A DNA stretch of 64,000 nt, taken from positions 3,904,501 to 3,968,500 of the forward strand of contig OX485805.1 of the NCBI GenBank assembly GCA_950295325.1, given 5' to 3'. The position numbers were made by a program, and so were the translations under genes. The notes below the pieces were generated by a model. That model made no database searches. It was given only the letters and a program-made list of their open reading frames with translations, and was not told where the DNA came from. Of this stretch, positions 61,761 to 64,000 are shown piece by piece (the first letter of the stretch is position 1; each line of letters begins with the position of its first letter). Source of the stretch: Polytrichum commune. Its lineage: Eukaryota; Streptophyta; Polytrichopsida; Polytrichales; Polytrichaceae.

Positions 61761-64000
61761 GGTTCGTTTTCGCTCAAGAGTCTTTGAAGCTAATTTCGAC
61801 GTCAAATCATTCAAAATAAAATAAAATAAAATAATACCGCATATTGTCTCATGGTTTTGTATTGTTGATGAATAGAAAGTACACTCATATGCAATAATTC
61901 CCTCTCGCCACAATAGTTAGGAACTCATTATGGTTAAAATCAAGATGCATTTGGAAGGCCTTCTTGAATGTGCTACAACTGCTTCGGCTAAAGGACTCAA
62001 AAGTCATGTCCTCTTGTTGGTCATGAACAACTTTAACATGTCATGGGGAGGCAATAATCTCCTCTACTGCATGTCTCAATCCAAATTTCTCAAAATGTCA
62101 AGTTGCCATTTGTCAACTTAATTGACCACGCATAGGCATCATACCCATCTTGGGATTGTCTGATTCCACCATGTGCACACCACAAAGTTGCCCCTTCCCC
62201 TATTGGAAATCCCCAAGTCTTATATGTTTTTAATTCACAATGAAGCAAAACGTTTCATTTGTCCATCAACAAAACAAAAAACAAGGTGCATTTGGAAGGT
62301 CCGACCACATTAACATCGAAAACGCTTTCGAAGGCCGACCTAATCCGTATTAGGCGGGCGGTGCTCATGTTTTTGTAGTGTGCGTGGGTCTAATCAAATG
62401 TCACAACCCTCTATGAAAAGTTGCTCGCAAACTCTTGGAATGTGAGTAACTTAGCTTATCCTCATGGAGACCACTTTGGGGTCGAATGTTCTTCTGACAC
62501 ATGACATCGAATTCCTAAATGTTGAGATCCTCAACCTCGGTGTCAGCAACCCTAGAAGTTAGTAACCAAATTGCTCTAAAAAGGCCGATTAATAATCACA
62601 TCTCCGTCAACAAGCTTCGTAGTATTTAGTGTGGGTTCGCATCAATAGGGTCCGCGTCCAAGAAACTCGGGGTCCAATACACCCCTTGACGGACCTTGCT
62701 TATGGAGTCAAGGTCGGACCCGAGTTTTAAAATGGTGTCTCAAACTATGAAGAAGTCACATTTTCTTGAGTTGCGATCAACAAAGTTTGACAAGAAAACG
62801 GTGCCACAGTAACGTCACTTCATTTTTTTCATACCTTGGACCCAAAACCTGGTGTAAACTCCTTGGGTCCAGGGTTTTGCTCTAGATCAACAAGATCATT
62901 CGAACTTGACGTTTCTTTAGCCTTGGACCCTACCACAAACCCATGCTAAAGCTAGCTTCATCAGCCGTGAGCCAAATTTTGGACCCAAGGAGTTTATACA
63001 AAGATCCGACCCAAGGAAGAAACCAAAATGAAGTGCCACGAATGTGGCACCAACTTCCTGCCAAATGTTCGCGGCCCCCACTCAAGAAAACACTTCTCCT
63101 AGTTTGAACGACCACTCCTCAAAGCGCGGGTTCAATCTCGAGTCCAAAAGTAAGGGCCATTATGGGGCCGTTTTGGACCCCGAGATTCTCGGACCCGGAC
63201 CCGGACCCCTTATGTAAGACACGCACTTAGCTAGGGTTTAGGGTTTGAGGCCCGGCTTGGGCGATGTGAGGTAGCTAGAGATGGAGGTGGGGGGCCCTCC
63301 CAAGGACCGGATATTCTTCCCAAAGTGCTACAGTCACTCCAAACTCTTTTGTGGCTAGCAAGGGAGTGAATGCACAGTGGGCTCGTTCGTTTGTGGCCAA
63401 CGTTTTTGTTGTGAGATTTTGTGCACGGTTTTAATGGTTAAATGGGTTCGTGGCTGCCAAGTGAGTGGGGATACACGACATGATTGTCAATGTTGGTAAA
63501 GTGCGAATGAAAATCCCACGATTCTCGTACCTTCACAACTTTGGTCCCGATGAGATATTTGAGTCGGGAGCTAGGAAGCGGGATCGGAGCTTATAGGAAA
63601 CTCCGGAAACTTAATGCTTGTGGCTAGCTAGCTAGCATGCACCCCTTGGGATGATAATTCACCTAGCTAGTGAAGCCACAGTCCCAACTTTTGTGTGGTT
63701 TGTGGCTAGCCCGCTACAACGTTAGCTAGCGAGTGAGTAATGCTACCGCCTCCTTGATTGGCCCCCGAAAATATCGTTGAATCCGCATATTTCGATTGTG
63801 GCTTCCTTTGGATCCTAGGCCGGGAGCGTGCCATGGGATTGAGTGGCTACACTAAATATGGTATTTGGTGTCACTTGCTATTTGGAATTACGCAACGTTA
63901 TAAATTTTTACTGTGCATCTTCTTCTTCTTTTCAAACCAACAAAGGTCAAATTGGTTGTTTGAACATGTTAAAACATCAACATCTTCACTTGGTATGAAA
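61761..64000. other. Intergenic, no gene recognised
   Basis: AT-rich to about 62.6 kb, then more GC. Around 62640-63200 the words ggacccaagg, cttgggtcc and ggacccgga recur on both strands. A short telomere-like word (agggtttagggttt) is at about 63235. No supported gene. Confidence 0.4.

Noticed and set aside
63228-63250. Interstitial telomere repeat
   Set aside because: Only about two TTTAGGG-like units, which can occur by chance or as a plant telo-box.

Overview
The window looks like nuclear DNA of a plant. Genes have spliced exons with plant-type GT-AG introns, the transposons belong to plant families, and one captured fragment encodes the C-terminus of S-adenosylhomocysteine hydrolase. 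Between the coding islands it is AT-rich and packed with miniature elements, microsatellites and homopolymer tracts. I cannot name the species. I see no convincing intact host gene; every well-supported coding region belongs to a mobile element.

The core is a nest of three elements between about 13.2 and 31.2 kb. The oldest layer is a Crypton-like (DUF3504-type) tyrosine recombinase gene on the minus strand, exons within 13576-17886. Its conserved Arg-Gly motif was split by a 1767-bp solo LTR (15181-16947, 5-bp target duplication GCCCC). Skipping the LTR and one duplication copy, the exon lengths add up to an 799-codon frame. Near-palindromic 14-bp matches (TCTATATAGAGGGT) at 13248 and 31204 are candidate ends; without the later insertions they would bound about 3.8 kb. 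Upstream of the recombinase a 213-bp tandem duplication was hit by a 12,397-bp Mutator-like element (MULE, 18765-31161) with 55-bp terminal inverted repeats and a 9-bp target duplication (CCTTCCTCC). The other copy of the tandem repeat preserves the unoccupied site.

The MULE looks complete. A plus-strand six-exon gene (21990-26513, about 1199 aa) ends in a Ulp1/C48 cysteine-protease domain with an intact catalytic set. A convergent minus-strand four-exon gene (30527-27160, 875 aa) encodes a MULE transposase with a DDE-type core and a SWIM zinc finger. The left arm carries captured exon fragments, including the SAHH C-terminus. Its non-coding DNA is peppered with a degenerate TGTCCTTCA / TGTCATTC word that reads in the sense direction of each gene and flips near the middle.

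The flanks (1-13.2 kb and 31.3-64 kb) hold dispersed repeats: a 93-bp hairpin element twice with 8-9-bp duplications, a G-tract-ended 345-bp hAT-like MITE pair, an AACCGGT-rich ~220-bp family in eight copies, a ~580-bp TIR element twice, a 6.5-kb structure with 1.6-kb inverted arms, a 280-bp triplicate, a 22-bp minisatellite and several microsatellites. ORFs in these regions are short and unconvincing.
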